From NCBI RefSeq assembly GCF_047654805.1, contig NZ_JASGIV010000001.1:2108001-2172000 (forward strand): 64,000 nt of DNA, read 5' to 3'. The notes beneath the pieces were generated by a model. That model made no database searches, had not been told where the DNA came from, and saw only the letters and a program-made list of their open reading frames with translations. The position numbers and the translations under genes were made by a program. Positions 55,853 through 64,000 of the stretch are shown here, piece after piece. The DNA comes from Pelomonas sp047654805. GTDB taxonomy: Bacteria; Pseudomonadota; Gammaproteobacteria; Burkholderiales; Burkholderiaceae_C. Numbering within the stretch: the first letter of the stretch is position 1; each line of letters starts with the position of its first letter.

Positions 55853-57409
55853 ATGTGGCCACGACACAATCCGGCCGTCGTGTCCGCCGCACTTGCCCTC
55901 CCCCGCCGCTCACCACCCGACCCGCGCCTGCTGCAGCGCTGCCTGCTGCTGGCAATGCTGCTGCATGTATGGCTGGTGCTGGTCTTCGGCAACGCCACCG
56001 GTACGGCCACACCCGGGCAGGGTGTGTGGGGCAGCCTCACGGTCAAGCTGATCGGCCGCAGTGGCGGTGCTCCCGACGCACCACCCGGCGACCCGGCCCC
56101 GCTACAGCGCGACAACGGTGCGCTCGGCAGCGGTGCTCAGCCTCGTCATGGTGGCCAGGTCCGCCCGGCCACGCCAGCGGCCACCGACCCCGGCGCGGCC
56201 GAACTTGGTCGATGGAATCCGCGCGAGGTGGCGCCGCAGGCCGCCCGGACCGACGAGACCTCCAGCGCGCCGCCCAGCACGGCAACGCTGGAGCTGCCTG
56301 AGGCCTTCAAACCCATCGCGCGCGAGAACCTTGAGACACCCGTGCCGCGCGGCATCCCCACGCCCGCCGCAGAGCTGCCGGCCACCGTCGGGCGGCTTGA
56401 CGCGCGGCCGGACGCTGCCGTCCACGCCCTGTCCCCGCCTGCCCGCGTGCGCGCGCAGCCCCGTCCCGCAGAGCTGCCCGCGTTGCCCGCCGAGCTGCCG
56501 TCAGCGGTGGGCCGCCTGGATGACTCTCCCGTGCCCGCCCGGACCGCCACGCTGCCTCGTCCAGCCGAGCTGCGGGCTGCCCCCGCGCCAGCGGCCATGC
56601 CCGCCACCAGCGTCGAGCTGCCGTCTCCGGTGCGCCGCCTGGAGGCCACGGGAGAGGCCCGCACTCCCACGGCTCTGCCCCGACCGGCGGAGTTGCGTGC
56701 AGCCCCTGGCAGGACCACCCAGCCGCTGCCCACCGGCGCATCGCTCCCCTCGGCGGTGCAGCGCCTGGAAGCACCCGCGGCCGAGAGTGCGGGCGTCACG
56801 CCACTGAGGCGGCCCGACGAGTTGCGCATGCCAGCCGGCACGGCCGCGCCCTCGATGCCCACCGGCCAGGACCTGCCCAACCCAGTGCGACGGCTTGAAA
56901 CAGCCGACAGTGCCGCCGGCGTTGCGCCGCTGCAGCCGGCAACCGCTGCGCGTGCGCTGCCCGCGGCGCCTGACGGAGCAGTCCTGTCGGAGCTGTCAGG
57001 CGCCCTGCCCGGCCAGGTGAGGGCACCGGCTGGGCCAACCGGTGTCGCCAGGGGCGACCCCAGCGCAAACCCTGGCGCCGATCCCTTCGCCGCCCCCAAG
57101 GCCTCGGCCGGCTCTCCCGACGCCGGTTCACGCCTTGGGCCCGACCTGGCCATGCCGCCTTCTGCCTCGGCCAGTGCGCCGCGCGCCCCGCTCAACCTGT
57201 CGCTGCCGCGCAGTGGTGACATCGCCGCTCGCCGTGGCCCCGGCCTGGTCGAACTGCTCCCCCAGCCGCCCGAGCGCAAATCCAGGCTTGAGCAGTCCAT
57301 CGAGAACGCCGCCAACCAGGATTGCCGCAAGGCCTACGCCAACGCCGGCATCCTGGCCGCGCTGCCGCTGGCCCTGGATGCCGCGCGCGGCAAGGGCTGC
57401 AAGTGGTAA
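55853..57409 (+). CDS. membrane-anchored Pro/Ala-rich repeat protein (TonB-like layout)
   Basis: Protein of 518 aa. A single membrane helix near residues 28-46 (CLLLAMLLHVWLVLVFG) is followed by about 420 periplasmic, disordered residues and a small conserved tail. Residues about 165-345 contain five diverged copies of a unit of roughly 40 residues, each with a core like AELPSAVGRLD, VELPSPVRRLE, ASLPSAVQRLE or QDLPNPVRRLE, alternating with LPRPAELRAAP. The tail SIENAANQDCRKAYANAG to GKGCKW has two cysteines and looks like a small folded, possibly disulfide-bonded domain. The layout recalls TonB, but no ExbB/ExbD genes are near and no TonB C-terminal domain is seen. Function unknown. Confidence 0.72.
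   Translation: MWPRHNPAVVSAALALPRRSPPDPRLLQRCLLLAMLLHVWLVLVFGNATGTATPGQGVWGSLTVKLIGRSGGAPDAPPGDPAPLQRDNGALGSGAQPRHGGQVRPATPAATDPGAAELGRWNPREVAPQAARTDETSSAPPSTATLELPEAFKPIARENLETPVPRGIPTPAAELPATVGRLDARPDAAVHALSPPARVRAQPRPAELPALPAELPSAVGRLDDSPVPARTATLPRPAELRAAPAPAAMPATSVELPSPVRRLEATGEARTPTALPRPAELRAAPGRTTQPLPTGASLPSAVQRLEAPAAESAGVTPLRRPDELRMPAGTAAPSMPTGQDLPNPVRRLETADSAAGVAPLQPATAARALPAAPDGAVLSELSGALPGQVRAPAGPTGVARGDPSANPGADPFAAPKASAGSPDAGSRLGPDLAMPPSASASAPRAPLNLSLPRSGDIAARRGPGLVELLPQPPERKSRLEQSIENAANQDCRKAYANAGILAALPLALDAARGKGCKW
56330..56905 (+). repeat. in-frame degenerate repeats (about 120-130 bp) in the Pro-rich gene
   Basis: The encoded LP(S/N)(A/P)V(G/R/Q)RL(D/E) cores recur five times, with the first near 56385 and the last near 56890. 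Copies differ at many third positions, so the repeat array is old rather than a fresh slippage product. Confidence 0.5.
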
Positions 57410-57412
57410 GGC

Positions 57413-58426
57413 TCAGAAGCCGCTGAGCACCAGCTTGCCGCGCATGCGGCCCGACTCGACCAGCTCATGCGCGCGCCGCAGGTTGGCTGCGTTGATGGGA
57501 CTCAGCCGTTCGCTGACGGTGCTGCGCAACCGGCCCTCGTCCACCAGATTCGCCACGCGCGCCAGCAGCCGGCCCTGCTCGGCGATATCGGCCGTGCCGA
57601 ACAACGGCCGGGTGAACATCATTTCCCAGTGCAGGGAGAGGGCCTTGCGCTTGAGCATCGTCACGTCCAGCGGGCCGGCCGGATCGTCGATCAGGCCGAT
57701 GCGCCCCTGCGGCGCGGCGGCGTCGACAAGGGCGGCCCAGTGCTGGTCGGTGTGCGTCAGGCTCGCGACATACCCGACCTCGGCCACCCCGGCTGCCACG
57801 AGCTGGGGTCGCAACGGCTGGCTGTGATCGACGACGGCATGTGCACCGAGCGCCTGTACCCAGGTCCGGGTCTCGGGGCGGCTGGCCGTGCCGATGATGC
57901 GCAGCCGCGTCAACTGGCGGGCCAGTTGCACCAGGATGGACCCGACGCCACCTGCCGCGCCGACGACCAGCAGGCTGTCGCCGTCGCCGCCGCCCTCGGC
58001 CACGCCCAGGCGGTCGAACAGCAGCTCCCAGGCCGTGATGGCCGTCAGCGGCAGCGCCGCTGCCTCGGCATCCGGCAGGCTTTGCGGCGCGTGCGCGGCG
58101 ATGCGGTGGTCGACCAGTTGCAGCTCGGCATTGGATCCCGGGCGGTTGATCGCCCCGGCGTAATAGACACGATCCCCGATGGCAAAGCCCTCGACAGCGG
58201 GGCCTAGCGCCTCGACGACACCCACTGCGTCCCAGCCCAGGACTTCGGGGCGGCCGGGTTGCGGTGCACGGCTGCGGCGTACCTTGGTGTCGACCGGGTT
58301 CACGGAAACCGCCGACACCCGGACCAGCAGGTCACGAGGCCCGGGCTCGGGTTCGGGGAGTTGCAGCTCGATCAGGGACTCGGGATGGCTGATGGGCAGG
58401 GATTGGAGGTAGCCGATGGCTTTCAT
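57413..58426 (-). CDS. zinc-type alcohol dehydrogenase-like quinone oxidoreductase
   Basis: Medium-chain dehydrogenase of 337 aa of the zeta-crystallin/ZADH group (no zinc cysteines), using NADPH to reduce quinones or enones. Seen: GYLQSLPISHPESLIELQLP at the start, VSVNPVDTKVRRS, VLGWDAVGVVEALG and the cofactor loop VVGAAGGVGSILVQLA. AAGGA precedes the ATG. It is divergent from a LysR regulator 101 bp away, which probably controls it. Confidence 0.9.
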   Translation of the reverse strand: MKAIGYLQSLPISHPESLIELQLPEPEPGPRDLLVRVSAVSVNPVDTKVRRSRAPQPGRPEVLGWDAVGVVEALGPAVEGFAIGDRVYYAGAINRPGSNAELQLVDHRIAAHAPQSLPDAEAAALPLTAITAWELLFDRLGVAEGGGDGDSLLVVGAAGGVGSILVQLARQLTRLRIIGTASRPETRTWVQALGAHAVVDHSQPLRPQLVAAGVAEVGYVASLTHTDQHWAALVDAAAPQGRIGLIDDPAGPLDVTMLKRKALSLHWEMMFTRPLFGTADIAEQGRLLARVANLVDEGRLRSTVSERLSPINAANLRRAHELVESGRMRGKLVLSGF

Positions 58427-58527
58427 GACGTGTCCTTCTGGAAGGGGTAGACCGCGATGGACGTCATGCTGCCGTCCAAAATTTGACAGAAAAAGCCTAG
58501 GATTGCCGAATCAGTTTCACCAACAAG

Positions 58528-59478
58528 ATGAAGATGGACAGGCTTTCCCCGCTGCAGCTATTCCTGGCCGCTGCCGAGGCGGGCAGCTTTTCTGCCGCAG
58601 CCCGCCGCCTGAACCTGGGCCCGGTACAGGCCAGCGCCACCATTGCGCGGCTGGAGCGCGAACTCGGTGTGCGCCTGTTCGAACGCTCCACACGGCGCCT
58701 GCGCCTGACCGAGGCAGGCGAGCGCTGGCTGCCTCACGCCCGCCAGCTCGTGGCCGCGTGGGCGGACGGCCGGGCCGCGTTGAGCGAGGGGGCCGACCGC
58801 CCCCTGAGCGGCCACTTGCGCGTCAGCCTGCCCAGCGACATCGGACGCCAGCACCTCTGGCGCTGGATAGAAGAGTTCGCCACCGCCGAGAGCCCGGGGG
58901 AGCTGCGGCTGGAGCTGCGCCTGAGCGACCGCCTCGCCGACCTGGTCCAGGAGCCCGTGGACTATGCGGTGCGCTACGGCGAGCCACCCGACTCCAGCCT
59001 CATCGCCCTGCCCCTGGCACCCGGCAACCGCCGCGTGCTTTGTGCCAGCCCCGCCTATCTCGCCCGCCGCGGTCGCCCGCGGACGCCGGCCGATCTGCGC
59101 GAGCACGACTGCCTGCGCTTCGTGCTTGGCGAGAGCGTGCATGGCCGCTGGCGCTTCGAGTCGGTACAGGGCGGCGCGAGTGCGGTCGAGGTCAGCGGCA
59201 GCCGCGTTGCCGACGACGGTGGCCTGGTGCGCGAATGGGCCCTGGCGGGCCTGGGCGTCGCCTACAAGAGCCGGCTGGACGTGGCCACCGACCTGGCCGC
59301 CGGACGGCTGGTGGCCCTGCTTCCCGGCTGGATCGGCGAGCCCGCACCACTGCATTGGATGTCAGTCGGCCGGCACCAGCTGACCCCAGCTCTGCGCAGG
59401 CTGGCCGAAAACCTCAGGGTCCGCTGCGACCACCTGACGCCAATCGCAGGCGAGCAGGAGCCGGCCAAAGGTGCCTAA
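58528..59478 (+). CDS. LysR family transcriptional regulator
   Basis: Protein of 316 aa: N-terminal winged HTH (LSPLQLFLAAAEAGSFSAAA, then ARLERELGVRLFERSTRRLRLTEAG, residues about 5-65) and a periplasmic-binding-like effector domain (about 95-300; SGHLRVSLPSDIGRQHL). This is the CrgA-like LTTR group. It is divergent from the quinone oxidoreductase gene, the standard layout for a regulator and its target. A second ATG two codons downstream is equally possible. Confidence 0.92.
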   Translation: MKMDRLSPLQLFLAAAEAGSFSAAARRLNLGPVQASATIARLERELGVRLFERSTRRLRLTEAGERWLPHARQLVAAWADGRAALSEGADRPLSGHLRVSLPSDIGRQHLWRWIEEFATAESPGELRLELRLSDRLADLVQEPVDYAVRYGEPPDSSLIALPLAPGNRRVLCASPAYLARRGRPRTPADLREHDCLRFVLGESVHGRWRFESVQGGASAVEVSGSRVADDGGLVREWALAGLGVAYKSRLDVATDLAAGRLVALLPGWIGEPAPLHWMSVGRHQLTPALRRLAENLRVRCDHLTPIAGEQEPAKGA

Positions 59479-59552
59479 TGGCTCAGCCACCGCCAAGGCA
59501 ATGGACTGCAGCCTGAACCGTTGGGCGGCGCTCAGCCGCCACCTTCACAGCA

Positions 59553-60077
59553 CTAGCGGGCCTGTGTCGCCCGCACATTGCCCTCCAGAACAAGCCGTAA
59601 ATCGCCGTCTTTGAGGCTCGAGGCGCTTCCAGCCTCTCTTGTGGCCTGCCTCAACCCCCAGGTCAACTGGCCACTCTGCTCATTCAGACAAGCAACCCAC
59701 GCGCCGACATCGACTTTTGGATTTGCGACGGCGGTCAACACCACCTTCCGGTTCAGTGCATCCATCAGAAGCTGCTCAGCTAAGGCTTCCTCGGGGATGC
59801 AATGCTCAATCTCCCGAAACCAAGCGCCAACCGGCGTGCGAAGCAGCTCCAAGGCCTGGACTTGATCTTCCGACATCGATGCAGGTGGCTGTGTCGCAGG
59901 CTGAGGCAACTGCGACTGCCGCAACCGCGCTGCGGCAAGCTCCTGACGCAGCTGATATTGCCACCCGCCCATACCGACATTGGCCATCACCAGAAGTCCC
60001 AGAACCCACCAAAGCCAGTGCATCCGACGCTCTGACCTAGCCAACAGTTCGAAGCTCGGATCACGCGGAGCTGTCAC
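59553..60077 (-). CDS. GspM-like bitopic protein of the type II secretion operon
   Basis: Protein of 174 aa. The GTG at 60077 overlaps the upstream stop (GTGA) and has GGAGG before it, so I prefer it to the ATG at 60095. One membrane helix (about 20-38, WLWWVLGLLVMANVGMGGW), then a coiled-coil stretch (QYQLRQELAAARLRQSQL) and a small C-terminal domain. This is the layout of GspM/PilO-type inner-membrane platform proteins. No sequence motif proves it, so the call rests on layout and operon position. Last gene of the operon. Confidence 0.5.
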   Translation of the reverse strand: MTAPRDPSFELLARSERRMHWLWWVLGLLVMANVGMGGWQYQLRQELAAARLRQSQLPQPATQPPASMSEDQVQALELLRTPVGAWFREIEHCIPEEALAEQLLMDALNRKVVLTAVANPKVDVGAWVACLNEQSGQLTWGLRQATREAGSASSLKDGDLRLVLEGNVRATQAR

Positions 60078-60796
60078 GAAAGCACCTCCGTCCATGGCTC
60101 AAATGCAAAGTCTCCAGCGAATCCGGTCAAGCTATCGGCATGCTTCTCGGCCTCGAAACCGAGGGCAACGCCAACCACCACTGCATCGCCAGTGATTGTC
60201 CGCTGCCTTAGCAACTGGCGCTGCAGAGCCTCCCGACCACCTGCGGCCGGCTGTGTCCGCGCTTGCGTCACTTGGCCTTCACTGTTCTTGCTCAGCTCAA
60301 CCAGGGTCTCACCATCGAAGGCCAACAGGGTTTGATGTCCAGCACCAGCGGTGCGACTCGCCGCCGCCTGCGTCAAGGCCCAACTCCACCAGGGTTTCAT
60401 AGACGCCAACTTGCTCTGCCAGAGCTCAGCCTCGGCGCCAATCAATCTCCGGTCTGTCAGCGTCGCCCGCCATTGCGCAGCGCCGGGCTCGCATTCATGC
60501 AGTTTGAAATCAAAGTCCAGCGTACTCTGGTACTCCAGCTTGACTGCTGCTTCCGCTTCCTTGAGCGTACCGACGCCCTTCACCGCAGGCGCGGCCACCA
60601 GTTGGCACAACGTGCCTCCCAGCCAAAGCCGCCCATTTCGGTGAGTGCCTTCAGCCAACCAATCCTTGAGCTGCGCCAGCCCTTGATCGACCGATTCTGT
60701 AGCGAGCAGTTCAACCGGGCCATCACCCAACCGGCGCGCCACGCGATGCTGGGAAAGCCAGTACGCCGCCGGGCGCCGCTTAGTTCCGGCCGACCA
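60074..60796 (-). CDS. GspL/PilM-PilN-like protein of the type II secretion operon
   Basis: Protein of 240 aa from the GTG at 60796, which has GGAGGAGG upstream and overlaps the end of the ATPase gene by 17 bases; the open frame further up is out of the way of the ATPase and Arg-rich. No membrane helix is evident. Its place after the ATPase and before a GspM-like protein, in an operon with GspF and GspG, suggests the cytoplasmic part of a GspL/PilM-type platform protein. Sequence similarity not recognised. Confidence 0.45.
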   Translation of the reverse strand, partial: WSAGTKRRPAAYWLSQHRVARRLGDGPVELLATESVDQGLAQLKDWLAEGTHRNGRLWLGGTLCQLVAAPAVKGVGTLKEAEAAVKLEYQSTLDFDFKLHECEPGAAQWRATLTDRRLIGAEAELWQSKLASMKPWWSWALTQAAASRTAGAGHQTLLAFDGETLVELSKNSEGQVTQARTQPAAGGREALQRQLLRQRTITGDAVVVGVALGFEAEKHADSLTGFAGDFAFEPWTEVLS

Positions 60797-62414
60797 CACG
60801 GAAGACCTCCTCCAAACTAGTCTCACCCGCTTGCACATGCTCGAGCGCAGCTTGCAACAGCACCTGAACACGCCCGTGGTCAAACGCATGCCGCTTGAGT
60901 TCCGTGACGTCGGCTTGCCCGACGATCAGGTCACGGAAGCCGTCGGTCAGTGTATGGACCTCTGCCACCACGAAACGCCCCCTATAGCCCGAGCCATGGC
61001 ACTCCGAACAACCCACAGCGGCCAGCAAAGACCGGGGAGCCTCTCCAGCATGCGCCGCGAACCATGCTTCCTCATTGGGCTTCAGGCTGCGGCTGCTCTT
61101 GCACGCTGGGCACAGGCGACGCAGCAGGCGCTGCACCACCACACCGTTGAGTGCCGAGACAAAACCGAACATGTCGATCCCAAAATGCCGAAATCGCCCG
61201 ACAACGTCAAACAGAGAATTCGCGTGCACCGTCGTGAACACCAGATGCCCCGTCAGCGCCGACTGCACAGCGATCTCAGCAGTTTCACTGTCGCGAATCT
61301 CGCCGACCAGGATCCGATCCGGGTCGTGCCGCAAGATTGAGCGCAGGCCGACGGCGAAAGTCAGACCTTTGCGCTCGTTGACGGGAATCTGCAGAACCCC
61401 GGGCAACTCGTACTCCACTGGGTCCTCGATCGTGATGATCTTCTCGAGGCCAGTGTTGATCTCGGAAAGGGCCGCATAGACCGTGGTGGTCTTGCCGCTG
61501 CCGGTAGGGCCTGTTACCAGCACCATGCCGTTAGGCTGATGCGCCAGCAACCTCAAGTCATCAGCCTTGGACCCGACAAAGCCCAGCCCTTCGAGCGTGA
61601 TGGCGTTCTGAGTGGACTTGAGGTGCGACTTGTCGAGCAGCCGAAGCACCGCATCTTCACCAAACACACTGGGCATGATGGAGACGCGAAGATCCACACC
61701 ACGCCCACTCACTTCATGCCTGAAGCGCCCGTCTTGCGGCAAACGCCGCTCGGTAATGTCCAGTTGCGCCAGCACCTTGATCCGGGAAATCACTTCTTCG
61801 GCGCGCTGAACGCCTTCTTGCCGAAACAGCGGACTCATTACGCCATCCAAACGCAGCTTGGCGGAGATGCCTTGACGATCGCATTCGAAATGGACATCAC
61901 TTGCGCCCTCCGCAAGCGCCGTCGCGACAGCGCGACCGACAAATTCGACGGCACTGCCGACAAAGGCTGCCTCAGCAGTCGTGTTCGGCGCAACAGGTGC
62001 CGGCTCCGGCAACGCTTCCCTGACACCACTGCCCACCGGTTCTGCGGCTGCAAACTCGCGCAGCGCTGCCGAGAACGCCGCAAACGGTTCCAGGAACTCC
62101 CGCACATTCCTGCTCAGCTTGCGGAAAGCCGCATCGTCCAGGGGATCGGCCATCAGCCATCCTTGACGGCCATCGCGCAGGCGCACCTTGATCGCTGGCA
62201 ACTGCGCCGTCAAGGAGATAGACACCTCCAGGTTTTCGAGCTCGTTCGGGCCCTCAAGGACGCTCTCGACCCCGCAGGACCTCAGGAGTTCCGTAGCACG
62301 CTCAATTCCAAGATCACGGCTCAACTCATCCAGTACCGTCGTGGTGCCGCTCTGGGCCTGCTGCCGCGCAGCCCGCAGCCGAGCAGCGTCTTCTTGGTTC
62401 AGAGGCGAGTTCAT
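60780..62414 (-). CDS. gspE: type II secretion/pilus assembly ATPase, GspE/PilB family
   Basis: Secretion ATPase of 544 aa. N1 domain (about 1-110), N2 domain, then the RecA-like core: Walker A GPTGSGKTTT, Asp box TIEDPVEYELPG, Walker B RILVGEIRDSETAEIA, His box LTGHLVFTTVHAN. Zinc-binding cysteines CPAC and CSEC(H) follow as in GspE and PilB. It powers pseudopilus growth. Starts 13 bp after gspF. Confidence 0.93.
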   Translation of the reverse strand: MNSPLNQEDAARLRAARQQAQSGTTTVLDELSRDLGIERATELLRSCGVESVLEGPNELENLEVSISLTAQLPAIKVRLRDGRQGWLMADPLDDAAFRKLSRNVREFLEPFAAFSAALREFAAAEPVGSGVREALPEPAPVAPNTTAEAAFVGSAVEFVGRAVATALAEGASDVHFECDRQGISAKLRLDGVMSPLFRQEGVQRAEEVISRIKVLAQLDITERRLPQDGRFRHEVSGRGVDLRVSIMPSVFGEDAVLRLLDKSHLKSTQNAITLEGLGFVGSKADDLRLLAHQPNGMVLVTGPTGSGKTTTVYAALSEINTGLEKIITIEDPVEYELPGVLQIPVNERKGLTFAVGLRSILRHDPDRILVGEIRDSETAEIAVQSALTGHLVFTTVHANSLFDVVGRFRHFGIDMFGFVSALNGVVVQRLLRRLCPACKSSRSLKPNEEAWFAAHAGEAPRSLLAAVGCSECHGSGYRGRFVVAEVHTLTDGFRDLIVGQADVTELKRHAFDHGRVQVLLQAALEHVQAGETSLEEVFRVVGRN

Positions 62415-62427
62415 GGATAGCCTGCGC

Positions 62428-63651
62428 TCAACGGATAGACGACGCGATGTCGAAGATAGGCATGTACAGCGTCACAACCAAGCCACCCACCAATACCGCC
62501 ACCACCAGCAGCAGTAAGGGCTCGATCACACGGGTCGCTCGCTCCACGAAAGTCTCGAAGGTCTCTGCGTGTCGCTGGCTCACAGCATGAAGCACCGCAC
62601 CGAAGTTCCCGCCTCTCTCGCCTGCGCGCAACAGCCGTTCTGTCACGCCATCAGTGATGGCCGAGGCCGCAAAAGCGCGCGAGACCGAAACCCCTTCCGC
62701 AATCAAGTGCTGGGCCTGCGCGAGGCGCGCGCGCTGTGTTGCTCCTGAGGCAATCGTCTTGCACAGGTCCAAGGATTCATGGAGGCTGAATCCCCCGCGG
62801 CTCAGCATCGCAAGCGCTTCATAAAGACGTGTCAGCTCTAGCTGCAAGGCCTGACGGCGCAAGAGTGGCACGGTATCGATCACCCGCGCCAACACACGCC
62901 TCCAGCGCCCATTCGTCACGAGTACCAGAACAAATCCCAGCAGCAGCATCGCCATCGCCGGCAGCAGCCATGGAGAGCCCTTGATGACCGCACTCAGGTT
63001 CAGCAGCAAGCGCGTCGTACCACCTGCCGCAGGACCCATCTGGGCGTACAGCGCGGCAAACCGGGGCACGACGACGGACAGCAGGAACACGGTGATGACA
63101 GCACCCAACGCAATGACGATGCTTGGATAAAGCGCCGCGCTGACGATCCGGGATCGCAGCCGCGCCGTCAGGTCAGCGTATCGGAGATACGAATCAAGCG
63201 CTGACACGAGATTGCAGGTGCGCTCGCTGGCCTGGACTGACGCGACGAGCAGCGGGGGGACGGCGGGCATTTCGGCCAAAGCGGTCGACAGTGGCTTACC
63301 GGCGCGCAAATGCCGCAGCAGCACTGAATAAAAACCATTCGCCTGCGCTTGGCGAGCATCGGCGTTTTGACGTTGCTGATTGGCATCTAAAGCCTCGAGC
63401 GCCTCAACGACAGAAAGCCCCGCCTTGAGCAGGGAGCTCAGCTCCCGGCAGAACAGGATGATCTCCCTCTCTGCGTTTCGCCCCGGGCCGAGATTCAGCA
63501 ACCCACGCAGGGGGTGCTCCGCCTTCAACTCCAGGACATGATGCCCGGTCGCCGTGATTACACCCTCGGCCTGAACCGCGTCGCGCGCCTCGACACGTTG
63601 GGTCGAGACCTCACGGCTCACAGGGTCCAGAACGCGGGCGAGAAAATACAT
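62428..63651 (-). CDS. gspF: type II secretion inner-membrane platform protein, GspF/PilC family
   Basis: Protein of 407 aa with two copies of the GspF domain: FCRELSSLLKAGLSVVEALEAL in the first and LTRLYEALAMLSRGGFSLHESLDL in the second. Each is followed by membrane helices; three are predicted in total (about 170-195, 220-240 and 375-400). The protein ends GGLVVTLYMPIFDIASSI, the fixed GspF end. Follows gspG by 24 bp. Confidence 0.93.
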   Translation of the reverse strand: MYFLARVLDPVSREVSTQRVEARDAVQAEGVITATGHHVLELKAEHPLRGLLNLGPGRNAEREIILFCRELSSLLKAGLSVVEALEALDANQQRQNADARQAQANGFYSVLLRHLRAGKPLSTALAEMPAVPPLLVASVQASERTCNLVSALDSYLRYADLTARLRSRIVSAALYPSIVIALGAVITVFLLSVVVPRFAALYAQMGPAAGGTTRLLLNLSAVIKGSPWLLPAMAMLLLGFVLVLVTNGRWRRVLARVIDTVPLLRRQALQLELTRLYEALAMLSRGGFSLHESLDLCKTIASGATQRARLAQAQHLIAEGVSVSRAFAASAITDGVTERLLRAGERGGNFGAVLHAVSQRHAETFETFVERATRVIEPLLLLVVAVLVGGLVVTLYMPIFDIASSIR

Positions 63652-63675
63652 GAAGCGACTGCAGGAGCGTCAGAG

Positions 63676-64000
63676 TCAGTTGCGGATGTCGGCGTCTTCG
63701 CCGCTGCCGCCCAGTGCCCGGTCGCGCCCGTAGCTCAGGATGTCGAAATCCCTGCCCTGCACACCAGGCGATCGATAGAAATAGGGCGAGCCCCAAGGGT
63801 CGAGGGGAATCTCGCCGTTGGTGACGCTGTTCAGGTAGGGGCCACGCCAACGCTGGTCTGCAGGCGGCTGGACCATAGGATGAAAGTAATAAGCCGGTCA
63901 CGGACATAAGGGCGCTCACATCGCTGTACAAGTCCTGCTTCCCGGCCAACGCAGTAACCGCACTGGGAAGCTGTTCGCTGTTGTCGGCGTTGCTGGTCCT
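63676..64000 (-). CDS. gspG: GspG-like major pseudopilin, partial, apparent frameshift
   Basis: C-terminal part of a GspG-like pseudopilin: WRGPYLNS, IPLDPWGSPYFYRSPG, then DFDILSYGRDRALGGSGEDADI, the calcium-binding end of the family. This frame is closed by a TGA only 8 codons upstream of the ATG at 63876. The adjacent frame continues upstream to the window edge and reads QLPSAVTALAGKQDLYSDV up to MSVTG. Dropping one base near 63892 joins them as SVTG-YYFHPMVQPP, which reads as continuous protein. So either the gene is frameshifted or one base is an error. The N-terminal prepilin part lies outside the window. Confidence 0.75.

Overview
The window is high-GC (roughly two-thirds G+C) bacterial chromosome. 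Gene content and order suggest a betaproteobacterium of the order Burkholderiales, of the Roseateles/Rubrivivax/Leptothrix kind: an LpxL/LpxO lipid A pair, a tandem glycine riboswitch followed by gcvT-gcvH-gcvP-sdaA, a three-gene RND pump and a type II secretion operon. This placement is an inference from gene families, not from a marker gene. No tRNA, rRNA, CRISPR array, integrase or complete insertion sequence was found.

Layout. 1-9.5 kb: small redox, transport and unknown genes (alpha/beta hydrolase cut by the window edge; a HEPN-like plus OST-HTH protein; SDR, NADP-binding oxidoreductase and MFS transporter in a row; a lower-GC pair with a HEXXH protein; DoxX; SnoaL-like). 8.1-15.3 kb: an RND efflux operon (adaptor, permease, outer-membrane factor) that ends in a patatin-like lipoprotein. 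15.5-31.8 kb: an accessory region that looks like a defence island. It holds a very large UPF1-like SF1 helicase with a coiled-coil insertion, an LA2681-type HEPN protein, a zinc-hook AAA ATPase and, as its core, a ubiquitin-like conjugation locus: a ComEC-like metallo-beta-lactamase protein overlapping an E2-E1-JAB triple fusion, with a divergent WYL regulator and a four-helix membrane protein. 31.8-34.7 kb: a scar region with an IS66 remnant, a zinc-ribbon protein and a lower-GC polysaccharide deacetylase.

35.9-43.5 kb: a set of stress or low-oxygen genes (alcohol dehydrogenase, PDZ serine protease, universal stress protein, Pat-like acetyltransferase fusion, NAD(P)H oxidoreductase). Several have FNR-type operators exactly 22 bp upstream of a -10 hexamer; at two of them the predicted transcripts are leaderless. 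The lipid A pair lpxL/lpxO follows. 43.6-48.3 kb: a beta-propeller amidohydrolase and an EntS-like MFS exporter. 48.3-55.8 kb: glycine riboswitch, glycine cleavage genes with a PaiB-like gene inserted, L-serine dehydratase and an NRDE protein; together these would degrade excess glycine by way of serine to pyruvate. 55.9-59.5 kb: a membrane-anchored Pro-rich repeat protein, then a quinone-oxidoreductase-like gene divergent from a LysR regulator. 59.5-64 kb: a type II secretion-like operon (gspG, F, E, then L- and M-like genes) running off the end, with an apparent frameshift in gspG.

The most interesting item is 26.5-31.8 kb. The E2-E1-JAB fusion keeps all expected catalytic residues, but no ubiquitin-like protein is encoded beside it. 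Its operator region carries three 17-nt-spaced repeats that probably bind the WYL repressor.
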